Positions 1 through 10,530 of a stretch of DNA of 64,000 nt are shown piece after piece (position 1 is the first letter of the stretch; each line of letters begins with the position of its first letter). The notes below the pieces were generated by a model. That model was given only the letters and a program-made list of their open reading frames with translations, ran no database searches and was not told the DNA's origin. The position numbers and the translations under genes were made by a program. Source of the stretch: Stenocarpella maydis (lineage: Eukaryota; Ascomycota; Sordariomycetes; Diaporthales; Diaporthaceae); NCBI GenBank assembly GCA_002270565.1, contig NQMI01000005.1, positions 496,001 to 560,000 of the forward strand, written 5' to 3'.

Positions 1-1336
1 GGGAAGGGGCCCCGGGAGGCCTGAGGCCGGGAGCCTCTCCCGACGATGGCGGATCGATCTATCAACACGCAGCCACCGGACGCTATCGTGTCGGGGTCTA
101 GAGAAGGTCATGCGCTTTGGCGGCGATGCTCCAGACTCGCATCCGGGGCGCGGTCCGATCCGTGTAAAACAGGACGCTGGTTGGCGTTTGAGCCGGCTTC
201 GCGGGAAGGACCTGTGGGGGGGCTGCAGGACGGCTGAGATTCCTTTTGCAGGCAGACAGACCTTTGAGGATGAAATGGACAGTTGCTTCTGTCACTGTAT
301 TTGAGGCTCAACCCTCACCTTGTTCACGCTCACCCATCCACCATGGGGAAATGTTTTTGGATCGAAACGGGGACGTGTCTTGGTTATTGCACTTGAGGTT
401 CAGCCCTCGCCTTTTTACATTCACCCATCCAACATGGGTGCGGAGACGGGGGGCCATGGAGGATTCAATGTTACAAGTTCGTTCGTCACGAGTCCAACCT
501 TGTCCCGAGACCTGCCACACTCAACCGGTAATACTCATCATGGCACACTTCGCGGGCCGGATCGGGGGTTTTAATGAGTTCCTCATGAAAATGCCGAGGT
601 GGAAGCGTGAACGTTTAGTTAGCCAGACGTGCAAACCCTCGGTGCATACTAGTATGTGGTGCTGGCGACACTAGAAGTAGGGTGCATTGTAGACTTTGAG
701 ACCAGCGTGTCTACCAACTACCTAATTCGCGACGCAATGGGAGGGGACGGGACGAAGAGGCCCCGCCTCGGCGCGCACGAGGCATCAGTTCCCAGATGTC
801 GCCGGTAGAGCCGTGTAATCATCTGCAGCCCCTAGGCATTGGTACCGAGCGGGCGCCCCAGGCGTGAACTCTAAATATAATGATGAATAAAGAGACTGGG
901 GCCAGGGTTTGTCGAGGTGTATGTACTATAGTAGAATATAGCCTGTTCATCATATCTCTTTGAGGTGCACGACCCCCCGCCCCGCTTGGCTGATCCGGTG
1001 AACCTTATTTGCTTTCCCAAGACCGAAGGAGTCAAGTATTATTGATAGCATGTCTTAATCGCGAGGCATGTAGTTTATGGTTAAGACTACAACGGTATGA
1101 ACCAAGGTGCCTGCACATGTCATGTATGGGGGCCCGCACAGCTGATTCCCATGAAAATCTTTTTTTATTTTTTTATTTTTATCTTTTTGCTCTGACACTT
1201 GACCAGATGCCATACACAGCCAGATTCGCATTCATAGTTTTTCTCACTGTGGGAAACTATCAGCGACTTGAACACCGGAGATAATTGGATCCGTTCTGCA
1301 TCGGTGCCGCTCAGTCGGTGGATTGGTCCAGAATAA
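1..1336. other. Non-genic left flank
   Basis: I find no convincing gene here. Open frames are short, overlap on both strands and resemble nothing I recognise. The stretch holds an imperfect 50-bp duplication (297-346 and 389-438, listed separately) and a T-rich tract near 1160-1190. It may include the promoter and a missed first exon of the PTH11-like gene that follows. Confidence 0.5.
297..438 (+). repeat. Imperfect 50-bp direct repeat (two copies)
   Basis: The copies at 297-346 and 389-438 share a TTGAGG...TCA..CCCTC..C core and a CACCCATCCA.CATGG tail. They differ mostly by transitions plus a one-base indel. The 92-bp spacing suggests an old tandem duplication that has since diverged. Confidence 0.6.
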
Positions 1337-3017
1337 ATGGATTACTCTAACATGCCCGGCTGTGGTGTAAGTCAGGTTACCCGACACCGCCTGCATAGTG
1401 TTTGCTTGACTGACAGCTGCATTGATGATAGCTTGGATGCCTCGAAGGCTCCTTGTCCTATTCAGGATGCCCGCCTGCCAACGAGACGTGCCTTTGCCTG
1501 GACCAAGGCTTCAACGATGCCGTGACATCGTGCGTAAAGACCAGCTGTACAGTCATCGAGTCGCTCGGTAAGTACCTGCGAGTCGAGCTCAAAACATGTC
1601 ACACGTGAACTAATCATCACCCTGCTCCAGCCGTCAAGAACATTACTTCCGCCACCTGCGGCCTTCCCATACGACAGGAGACGCTCACAATCAACGCCCT
1701 GAGATATTCCCTCTTCCTGGTAGGGCTGCTGTCATTTGTCATGCGCATGGCGTCCAGGGCCCTGAGGCTCGCGCCGTGGGGCCATGACGATACGACAATT
1801 TTGATCCCAGGGGTTAGTATTATGCCATTACCCAATCGAGCCAAGCACCTGAGGCAGTACGTATATACGTATACGTGTGTGTGTGTGTGCGCCCCTAACG
1901 CTGACGCATCTCGTCTCCCCCCCAAAAGCTCCTCTCCGCCGGCTGGGTCGCCGGGAGTATCATGATGGAGCGCAACGGCCTGGGCCGCGACATCTGGACC
2001 CTCGAGCCCCGGCAGGTGACCGAGTTCCTCAGGATGTTCCTCGTCCTCGAGGTGCTCTACACCCTGACCCTCGGGCTCATAAAGACGTCCATCCTGTTCC
2101 TGTACCTGCGGCTCTTCCCAGGCCCGGGGTTCCGCCGCGCCGTCTGGGCCACGCAGGCCCTCAACCTGCTGCTCGTGGCGAGCTTCATCGTCTCCGACTT
2201 CCTGCAGTGCCGGCCCCTCGCCTTCTTCTGGGAGTCTTGGGACGGGCGGCACGCTGGCGGCGGCCGCTGCTTCGACATCAACGCCCTCGCGTGGGCGCAC
2301 TCTGCCCTCAACATCGCCCTCGACTTCTGGATGCTCTACCTGCCGGCCACCCAGGTGTGGCGCCTCCAGATGAAGACGAGGAAGAAGGTCGGGGTCATTC
2401 TGATGTTCGGAATTGGAATCTTGTAGGGGTCCTCCGATGCTCCTTGCTGCGCGCGCCACGAGATGTGTGGTTTGTTAACCTGCCGCCGTTAGCCTCACGT
2501 TGACGAGCATCATTCGCATTCAGACCCTCGTCAGGTTCGCGAAAACGGAAAACCCAACGAGTAAGCCCGAGCCCTGGACGGGATTCTCTTTGTAACTGGT
2601 GACTGACGGGCTCTACGCCCCCCCCCTTTCACAGGAGATTTCTTTGCGACAGTGACTTGGTCGTACATAGAAATCACGGTCGGGCTTATGGTAGCCTGCC
2701 TGCCAGGCGCCCGCCTCCTCGTGGCGAGCTACGTCGGGATGTGCAGCCTTGGAACAAGGGGTTTCAGGCTCACAAAGAGCCTCAGCCGGTCCGGGAACTG
2801 TATCTGCGTGAGCCCTGACGGCCGGGATGAAGAGAGTGCGGCGCGGGTCCGAGAGGGACCAGGGGGTGATTCGAGTATGGGATATCCGGCCAGGTGTGCG
2901 CTCCCGCCGGATTTGTCAGGCTCTGGGCGTGAGGACGACGAGTCTGAACTGGAACTGGTGATTATGAGGATGGAAAGCGAATCTCATGAGCAAAAATGTC
3001 ACGCCATAACAGTCTAG
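1337..3017 (+). CDS. PTH11-like integral membrane receptor with CFEM-type N-terminus (five or more exons; 5' end uncertain)
   Basis: Likely a seven-helix plasma-membrane receptor of the fungal PTH11 family, which senses surface or host cues. Exons with matching phases: ...-1567, 1631-1812, 1929-2422, 2493-2560, 2635-3017. The Cys-rich segment at 1468-1567 reads CPPANETCLCLDQGF and then CVKTSC, as in CFEM domains. The membrane part follows: a helix after NALRYSLFL, the family-typical WGHDD turn, GLGRDIWTL, and LIKTSILFLYLRLF. Further helices lie around LNLLLVASFIVSDF, LDFWMLYLP, VILMFGIGIFLTLTSIIRI and YIEITVGLMVACLP. The tail after 2740 is hydrophilic and acidic. The 1813-1928 intron carries a GT repeat. 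Odd: the upstream Cys-rich stretch (CIDDSLDASKAPCP, 1418-1460) is in another frame from 1468 onward, so either a frameshift or an unusual intron lies there. No signal peptide exon was found; the ATG at 1337 is only the nearest candidate. Confidence 0.8.
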
Positions 3018-4068
3018 TGTTGATCGAGGGGCTGAGGGCTAGTGCTAATTTCTAAGCCTTGATATACCCCGAGAAGAATGACCCAATTCGTGACATTCCG
3101 CAACATACACCACTAATCAAATAAATCTAAACCAACGCAAGGCATCACATACTAGGCCTCCCCAGCGGAGATCATCTCGCTTATTGCCTCATTGTTTCAC
3201 GGTTGTTGTCTCGGAGGAGGGTGCCTACGGGATGCCATTGGTTGGCGATCCTAAGGGGGTATCTTGTATAATGTTGGACTTGGTTTCGGTCTGCCGCCAT
3301 TATTGTCCCGACTTCGACTCTATGCTCACACGTGTTGGCGTACTAAAGTTTGACAAGCGTGGCCGCGTTCACGTAGACCTGCGGACCCTGGAAAGTCCAG
3401 TGTCCGGGCAATAGTAGGTGGCCGAGAGATAAATTCACGCTGTCCCCGAGATCAGCGGCAGGCCCACGAGGACGAGCAGGCCATCTGGTTGCAACCATGG
3501 CCAGACACAAGAGGCAAGGTCACAGTAGAAATGAGCGTCAGGGATGGGGCGAGCCCGATGTGAGTGAGTGAAGAGCAGCATGATATTCAGGCCTCGATTC
3601 CCGCAGTGCATAACTAGTATAACCATCTAACCTCCCAACCAGGGGCGCCTGTTCCCTCGGACCAGCTGGTGAGGGTGGTATCAAAATGAGCGCCGGTTGG
3701 GCGAAGCAGGGCCTTTTAGCCCGTGCAAAGAGCACGGAGAATCAAGAGTCGAACTGCGTCCAGTCCTGTACAAAGGTCCAACCAACTAGAGGATGGTTGC
3801 CTCAAATTGAGCCCGCCAAGCCCAGAGTGGACGTGAGCAGCCTCTATGAACTGCTCGGCCTGTCGACTCGGCTTCACTCCAGCCGTCACTGACAAGGGCC
3901 AGGGCCGATCAGATGTGCTGTCGAGCCGAGGCCGGGCACTGGCGTACACTGTTATTGCTCGCTACCGCGTGGGGATGGCCATGCTACCTCTTCTAGGAAT
4001 GTGGGTGGGTGTTTGGTTCCAAAAAAGGGAAGAGTCCAGTGGATTCATAGCTAGGGTAGGCATGTCTC
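3018..4068. other. Intergenic, no supported gene
   Basis: Contains a 76-codon open frame at 3184-3414 that begins with TTG rather than ATG and resembles nothing I know. It also holds the 3' flank of the KGD4 gene, which ends at 4069. I see no RNA gene or repeat. Confidence 0.5.
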
Positions 4069-4563
4069 TCAGGCGAAAGCGGAAGCGCCGCCGCTCTCGA
4101 TGGCCTCGATCTCCTCGGCAGTCCAGGAGGACCTGCGGAAGCGAGCAGGGAGCTCGTCACGGTCGAAGAAGAGGCCCTTGGGGGGGTCGATGGAGGGCAG
4201 GGCGGCGCCCGAGGCACCACCGATGCCGCCCTCGCTGGTGTGAGCCCAGGTTTTCTGGAGGGGGCCGTACTGCTGGGAGCGCTGGCGATACTCGGAGAAG
4301 GAGTGGTGCGAGTTGGCGGTGAAGTCGGCGGGGAGGGACTGGCTGGGGCTGGCCGGGTGAGGCCGGGGAGTGTGGTCAACGGCAGCTGTCGCAGGGCACG
4401 GCGGGTCAGCATGACGTCCACATACGCGTTGTGTATACACGATGTGTGTGCACGAGGCAGAGGGGATGGACGTACATGGGATGGAGCGCTTTCCGATGAA
4501 CTTGATGGAAGGGACACGCTCAGCATGGGCGGCGGCCTGGCGGAGGGCTCTGGTCGCAAACAT
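4069..4563 (-). CDS. KGD4: Alpha-ketoglutarate dehydrogenase subunit 4 / mitochondrial Ymr31 (KGD4, MRPS36 family)
   Basis: A small mitochondrial protein that tethers the E3 component to the 2-oxoglutarate dehydrogenase E1-E2 core. It was formerly called a 37S ribosomal protein. Two exons: 4563-4476 and 4385-4069. The GTACGT donor and CGACAG acceptor join in phase 1 to give 134 aa. The N-terminus (MFATRALRQAAAHAERVPS) is basic and lacks acidic residues until late, like a presequence. Family signatures include IKFIGKRSIP, VDHTPRPHPASP and the C-terminal PPKGLFFDRDELPARFRR. The end EEIEAIESGGASAFA matches the usual conserved tail. The length is normal. The intron holds CGTGTATACAC-type repeats. 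The gene stands alone; its 3' neighbour on the left is convergent. Confidence 0.9.
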   Translation of the reverse strand: MFATRALRQAAAHAERVPSIKFIGKRSIPCTSIPSASCTHIVYTQRVCGRHADPPCPATAAVDHTPRPHPASPSQSLPADFTANSHHSFSEYRQRSQQYGPLQKTWAHTSEGGIGGASGAALPSIDPPKGLFFDRDELPARFRRSSWTAEEIEAIESGGASAFA

Positions 4564-4634
4564 TGTGGCTGGGGTGTCGAGACGGACTTTGGTGTTGTTT
4601 TTGTTCTAGTGGGGGGGCGTGGGGGGGCTGCGTG

Positions 4635-4676
4635 TGCGTGCCGTTATCCGTATGCGTGCCGTTATCCGTATGCGTG
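4635..4676 (+). repeat. 18-bp tandem repeat, 2.3 copies
   Basis: The unit TGCGTGCCGTTATCCGTA is repeated perfectly twice, followed by a partial third copy. It sits about 70 bp upstream of the KGD4 start codon, in the promoter or 5' UTR. Confidence 0.85.
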
Positions 4677-4981
4677 AGCCGTCGTCTTTGTTGAGAGAGG
4701 GCTGTTGCGTTGGGCAAGTCGGCGGGAGTGAATTGGTAATCACAAGATAAAATAGAGTCTTCAGTGCTGCTGCGGCTGTTGGTGGGGAAGAAACTGGCAA
4801 GAGAAGGGCCTCGAATATGGCGGTGGTGTTAAGTGTTGAGCAAGTCTCAAGCCAAGAGACGGGATAACAAAAGTAAAGGGTCTGTAGCGGCGAAAAAGTT
4901 GTCGAGACGCAAGAGGGGAGGAGAAGGAAGAGGAAGGCTGTTCTGGAGTTGAAGGAGGTTGGGTCAAATGTTAAGGGTTCT

Positions 4982-5004
4982 GGTCGGTCGGTCGGTCGGT
5001 CGGT
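4982..5004 (+). repeat. GGTC microsatellite
   Basis: Five to six perfect GGTC units in intergenic DNA. Confidence 0.85.
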
Positions 5005-6860
5005 TCGGACGCGGTCACAAGCGAGGCCCAAGGCAGGAACCGGCGCAAGTGGTGTTCGGATTTTGGAAGGGGAAATAGCGGCTAGCTAACTGCATACTAT
5101 ACCACGTAGTGTATGTGCATTCCTACCCAATTCCGGAGGTGCAAGCAGGCCTGGGCTTGCAGGAACTGCAGAGGTGCAGCCAAGTGGGGCCACTTTTCGA
5201 CCCACCGGGAAGGTGCACCAGTGACACGAGGGAGCTTGGGCCAAGCACACGCCACAGTTGCCATGCTTTGAACTTTTTTTTTCCCTCTTCTCTTTTCCTG
5301 CCTTTCCTGCAGCTACCCCAAGCCATCTGGCGACCGATAAACGGACATTCCCTGGCATGAACCCTCTAGCCGAGCCCTTGCAGGCCCCGCCAAACTCCGA
5401 ACCTCGGGGGAGTGCGCTAATCTACACAAGATCCAAAACCACGCCATTCCCACGTCGAATCATCCCATTTATTATTTTTGCCGCAGATCTGAGTAGCGAG
5501 CGTATGGAGAAGATCTATCTGTGCTGTACACTACAACATACACTAAGACAATGATATGGCAGATCTGGCCTGCCCCGCGCTTATCCCCGCCCCGGGCTGA
5601 TAAGGAACCATGCAAAGTCCACATCCCGTTAGACAAATTTATTATCACTGCCATTTGTCCGTCATCGCGTCTACGGAGCACATACATACACTAGTACTGT
5701 GTAATAGAAACTCCGAGGAGCGAGCATATACCATGCGCACTATAAATGTTCCGAGTGTACACTACACACATACATAACCCCAGCCTCACCAGCCCGGGGC
5801 ATCTGTCGACCATCCATCAACCATACACCCCCGCCTGGTCAGGTCTCACCATCTCGCAAGCGGGCATACATCACCCCACACCATCCCTCCGCACGACAAG
5901 GCTGCATGCCCGGGCAGCCGGGAGCTCGGACTAGTTTACACTACACGTGTGCTGTCGGTGTCGCATCCATATTCCTCCGATCCATACTATGTATTCCTCC
6001 GGGCTGTCGGGTAACCGTGGTAATCCTCCGGTCAGCACACCATGACAATAACATGGCACCTTGTGTGATCGACATGTCTGTCCTGGCTGCCTGGCTGTTC
6101 TTACGGACTACATACCTGCACGGTGGTGCCACCAGCACTTCAAGGTTGCCGGCTTTTAACCTCGGCATCATGTCCGTTCCCCCGCTGTGATATTGCATGC
6201 ATGCTACCTGCCCTCAGCCCAAACCACACTACATAGATTGATACAGAAAAGTCCCCACAAACCTTGCCCTTATTATGGCGCGTGGGGAGCTCTGTTCAGC
6301 CTTGTCCCGCTGTCACGTGCATAATATTGGAACCTCATGAGAGTCCCACCCCCTTCAATAACTTGGTTATGAACATACTACGTTTCCCTCAGGAGGCCAA
6401 GAGTCACCCTTGCTGCACAGTTGGCAAATAGATGACTGGTACCTGACCTGAGCCATCTCGTATAGAATAGACTCGCTCGGACTCTATTTCTCTGCATCGA
6501 GTTACTTGGGACGCCATTTGGTTTGATTATACGCCCAGGCCGACTATCGCCTCCGAGAGTCTGGACCGAGTCTGCAAACGGCCGGGAGGCAGACAAGGAC
6601 ACCCAGCAAGAACCTGTGATGAGAAGTTGGGGTTAGGGTAGTAGCTGGTTGCCCTCAACGCGTCAGGGCGCGTGCCCAGCCGAGGTTGGTCGGCCAGTCT
6701 ACTGTTGTACACAGCTGCCTGGGTGCGATGTTCATCCCGCGACATTCCAGTGATGCCAATCAGGCGACCATGGTTTCATTCCGTCAACCTTTCTGGCTGG
6801 AACCATCTGGCTATCCTCGCCCATAATCGACTCTTCTCCCTGCCCCGACACGCCTGCACA

Positions 6861-8340
6861 ATGTCCTCGTCCAAGCGCCGGCGCTCCGCCGCAACCGACG
6901 ACGACGACGACAACGACCACTCCATCTCGCCGCCCCCGGTCAAGCGCAAGGTCCAGAGCACAATCACCAGTAGGGCACCCCGCCTCCCTCAGCCAAAAGC
7001 TGCCGCCCACTGACCTTGTTCGACTGACCTCGTGAGAGCCAGACGGCGCAGTTGCAAACTTCTTCAAGCCGGCCTCCCAAAAGAAAGACCAACCCCGCGT
7101 CGCCTGGTCTGAAAGAGCTCCCGACGGCGACTCTCGTGCAACTCTCCTCGTCGGGCGCTATGACGGCAGTGCCTCTGCACAAGACACATCCGACGATAAA
7201 ACCAACGTCGGCAAGAGGAACAAGGTCGCTGCCTTCGACCTCGACTCCACCCTGATAACCTCCGCTTCCGGCAAGAAGTTTAGCAACGATCCTCTGGACT
7301 GGAAGTGGTGGGATAGCACCGTCCCGGCAAAGCTGCGAAGCATGTATCGGGATGGCTACCGCGTCGTCATCCTCTCCAACCAGAACGGGCTCTCGTTGCA
7401 CAGAGAGCCCGGTGCAAAAGGCCCCGACAATACGAAACGGGTCGCCCCCTTCAAGCAGAAGATCACCGCTGTCCTGACCCAGCTTGACATCCCCACCTCC
7501 GTATACGCTGCCACCGCGAAGGACGTGTTCCGCAAGCCCAGGACGGCCATGTGGCAGGAGCTGTGCCATGACTACCACCTGGAGGCCGTCGACAAGGACG
7601 CCAGCATCTTTGTTGGCGACGCCGGCGGCCGGGTTGCGGTGCCGGCCTCCGGAGGAAAAAAGGCCCTAGCAAAGGACTTTAGCTGCTCCGACCGCAACTT
7701 CGCCCACAACGTTGGCATCAGCTATCAGACGCCCGAGGAGTTCTTCCTCGGCGAGCAGCCCCGGGAGTTCTCCAGGGACTTTGACGTGTCGTCCTTTTCC
7801 GCCCCGACAAGCCAGAGCCAAGCGGGCGAGGACGTGGTATTCGAGAAGACCAACACCAAGGACATTGTGCTGTTCTGCGGGCCGCCAGGAGCCGGTAAGA
7901 GCACCTTCTACTGGAGATACCTCAAGCCCCTGGGCTACGAGAGGGTCAACCAGGACCTGCTCAAGAGCAAGGACAAGTGCTTCAAGGCGGCCAGGGAGCA
8001 TCTCGAGGACGGGGAGCCAGTCGTAATCGACAATACAAACCCGGACCCAGAGGTGCGGGGCCAGTGGGTTGACCTTGCCAGAAAGGCCGGCGTGCCCATC
8101 CGGTGTGTGTGGTTCAGGACACCCCTGACCATCGCAGAACACAACGACGCCGTCAGGGCCATGAACAGGGACATGAATCCCGAGGCGAGGACAGCCCTGC
8201 CCAAGCTCGCGTTCAACGGATTCAACAGCCGCTTCAAGCAGCCCAAGGCAGGCGAGGGCTTCCAGGACGTCGTCGAGGTTGACTTTGAGTTCCGCGGGAC
8301 CAAGGAGGAGTTTGCAATCTGGGGCAGGTACTGGGTCTGA
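6861..8340 (+). CDS. PNK1: Bifunctional polynucleotide kinase 3'-phosphatase (DNA end repair)
   Basis: Restores ligatable DNA ends in the nucleus by removing 3'-phosphates and phosphorylating 5'-hydroxyls. Exons 6861-6969 and 7043-8340 join in phase 1 across a 73-bp intron, giving 468 aa. The N-terminus is Ser/Arg/Asp-rich with SSKRRR and PVKRK, likely nuclear localisation signals. The HAD phosphatase domain has the nucleophile motif FDLDSTL (Asp102 and Asp104), the VVILSNQNGL segment and FVGDAGGR. The C-terminal kinase has a P-loop GPPGAGKST (residues 316-324), followed by VVIDNTNPDPEVR and VWFRTP. Length and domain order are those of fungal Pnk1. The start ATG lies in a good context (gcacaATGTCC). 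No FHA domain is present, as usual in fungi. Confidence 0.93.
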
Positions 8341-9399
8341 GACTGTGCTGCCTCGGCACTCTGGATCAAACCTGGACTCGCGTGGCGAGACCCCGTAGTA
8401 TTCCTGTCATTCTCGGGACAGCCCAGCCGCGCTGCTGAGATCTGCATGCATGGGCCTTTGTTGCCAAACATGCCCAACCCGGAGGAGGCGTCTCATATTC
8501 TTCGGTCACAGGGAGTCACGGAGCGAGAAATCGCAACGGACGAGGCTGAGATGGCCATAGTCTCTAACGTGTCACGGCCACGTAATGATTTATTTGGAGG
8601 GCTCAGCGGGAGTAATCGCCCGAAACAGTGCTATGGGGTACCTTCCAGCTTCACCCTGCATGACGGGCCCTGCCCCCGACCGTGATAAGCGGTCTAGGCG
8701 TCAGGATTGGTATCTAGTTAGACGTACTCTGTAAGGGGGGGGGGGGGCAGAGGCTTCGCAGACACACTAGACAGTCTTAATAGACGTAACCACCGCTGTG
8801 GTCTCTGTACTTACTGTACGTTGCCCAGGGACCCGTCTGCCCCGGTGTCCATGTGATAGATCTCTCCGGCGACCTTGGCGTAGGCATCCTGACTTGCGCT
8901 TCAGATTTTTCTCTGCTTGTTTCCAAGGGCTTGATCCTTAGGGGCGAGACTCGTTCGCACAGAAAAGAAAACCCTGCCCCGTGGCTTTGACGAGCCCGAC
9001 GCAATAAACCATGGATTTGTTCGGATCCGTGGGCGTACCTACGATTGGCGTAGGGGCCACGGGTAACAACAAGCCCAATTCACACGCCACCCACACATCT
9101 GGAACTTTGATTCTCTGGAAGCGGAATGTCAGGGGTAGGTGCTATACGAGTGCGAGTCGCTCGGTTTGTGGTGGGCGTGGACGGTTGGGTGCTGCAACTG
9201 TTTGTATCCCCCACTGTTTCCTTGGGTCAGGTGTGAATATCGACTTTATCGACAAGAGTGTCACTTATTTGAATGTGAGCGCCCCTTGTGAGCATTGACC
9301 TACGTATATATATATATATATATGCCTATGTGACTACAAGTGAGAAAAAGTTGCCTTTAGCCCTGGCCACGGGGGCGTCTCCGGGTCATGTGGAATATT
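8341..9399. other. Intergenic 3' of the PNK gene
   Basis: No gene recognised. Contains a G homopolymer near 8736-8747, a TA repeat at 9306-9323, and one copy of a 26-bp direct repeat at 9359-9384 (listed separately) just left of the inverted-repeat element. Confidence 0.5.
9359..9384 (+). repeat. 26-bp direct repeat, left copy (flanks STAND gene)
   Basis: Begins AGCCCTGGCCACGGGGG and ends GTCTCCGG. It is identical to 14482-14507. Nine bases upstream, both copies also share GTTGCC, so the similarity covers about 35 bp. It may be the end of a dispersed repeat family. Confidence 0.75.
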
Positions 9400-9401
9400 T
9401 A

Positions 9402-10195
9402 ACGTCCCTAGCCAACTTTCGGCCCCCACCCCCTGATTCGGCCCCCCACTTCTCATACTAAACACCACCTTTCTAACTACCTATTATTAATTCTGCAAAA
9501 ATATTAAAAATACCTATTTTGATATTTACATACATAAGAGGGTACTATTTATATATATTATAGTTCTCTAATCTATTTCTAAATACGTAAATATAAGGAT
9601 TACTACAAAAGTATAAGGAGTTCTTAACAATATCATTTTTAAGTTTATTTAATTAAATATACGATTTATAAAATAGTTATTTTATAAAATATATAAAATA
9701 AATATCAAATATTAAAAATTTTCATAAATAGAAAACTTAACTTTTATATTTTTCTTAACAAAAGTTTCTATAGGAAAAACTTATACTAAGCTTTTATTAA
9801 TAGAACAATATGTTTATGGTAAAGAAACCTATTATATTTAATAATATATGGATTAAATAGTACTATTTTCAGGAGATAAATATTCTAGCCAAAATCTATA
9901 ATATAATGTAAAGGAAAATGAGTTATAGCTAATATGTTAGTACTTCTATATCTTTTATTAAGAATCCTTAGCATTCTAAATATATAAAATTTAAAAATTA
10001 TTTCAAGAATAATGATATTATATATTTATTTTTGAATAATTATTTTCTTTTAACTCCTGTAAAACGCTATCTTTTGGGTTTAGGGTTAGGGTTACAGGAT
10101 TTTATTTAAATTTAATATTACTGTTTGAAATGTGTGAGTTTGTATGTGAAAGGGGGGCCGAATCAGGGGGGGGGGCGGAAGTGGGCCAGGGACGT
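9402..10195. mobile_element. TA-flanked terminal-inverted-repeat element (MITE-like, Tc1/mariner-type target)
   Basis: The left end (ACGTCCCTAGCC..., to about 9458) is the reverse complement, with few differences, of the right end (about 10142-10195, ending GGGACGT). Both arms contain CCCTGATTCGGCCCCCC and end in CATAC. The element is flanked by TA on each side (9400-9401 and 10196-10197), the target duplication of Tc1/mariner transposases. The 680-bp interior is AT-rich, without an open frame, and contains a telomere-like TTTAGGGTTAGGGTTA tract. This fits a nonautonomous or RIP-destroyed DNA transposon of 794 bp. Confident about the inverted repeats; family assignment is inference. Confidence 0.8.
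10076..10094 (+). repeat. Interstitial telomere-like TTAGGG tract inside the TIR element
   Basis: About three units of TTTAGGG/TTAGGG. The same motif recurs in the LTRs of the Gypsy elements further right (42.6, 43.7, 50.9 and 52.8 kb). Confidence 0.8.
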
Positions 10196-10530
10196 TATAT
10201 TCTTCGACACGTAGCCGGTCCCGCTCTTATTCCGATCAAAATGTCTTAAATATATATATAAAGAGAGATGCGGTGATCCCTTTATATAGTTGTAAACGCC
10301 TAAAGACCTGGCGTTTGACAATAATAATAATGGGTTTAAAACATCATAACCACCAAGAAAATAGTTAGTAGCCTCTTGATTTTGCTAGTCGAAACCTATT
10401 TCAAGCCGCGCATAGACTAGAAACCGGCGCCCCTGTTTGCTAGCAGCCCTCGCTAGGTAATTTCTGTTTAAGCCTAGCATCCTGCGGGATGTTCTCTCCA
10501 TTCCTCCCAAGCCTTGATGCCTAGTATAAT

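Larger units (their letters stand above)
4564..6860. other. Intergenic between KGD4 and the PNK gene, with short tandem repeats
   Basis: This is the divergent promoter region of KGD4 and PNK. It holds an 18-bp tandem repeat at 4635-4676 (about 2.3 copies) and a GGTC microsatellite at 4982-5004. A pyrimidine-rich tract lies at 5270-5300. Several small open frames exist on both strands; none has family signatures, so I annotate none. Confidence 0.55.

Noticed and set aside
1617..2459. 280-codon minus-strand frame opposite the PTH11-like gene
   Set aside because: Antisense shadow of exons in GC-rich DNA; it spans introns of the real gene and reads as Glu/Gly/Arg-rich filler.
3184..3414. 76-codon open frame as a small gene
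   Set aside because: Begins with TTG, has no upstream exon with a fitting phase and no recognisable feature.
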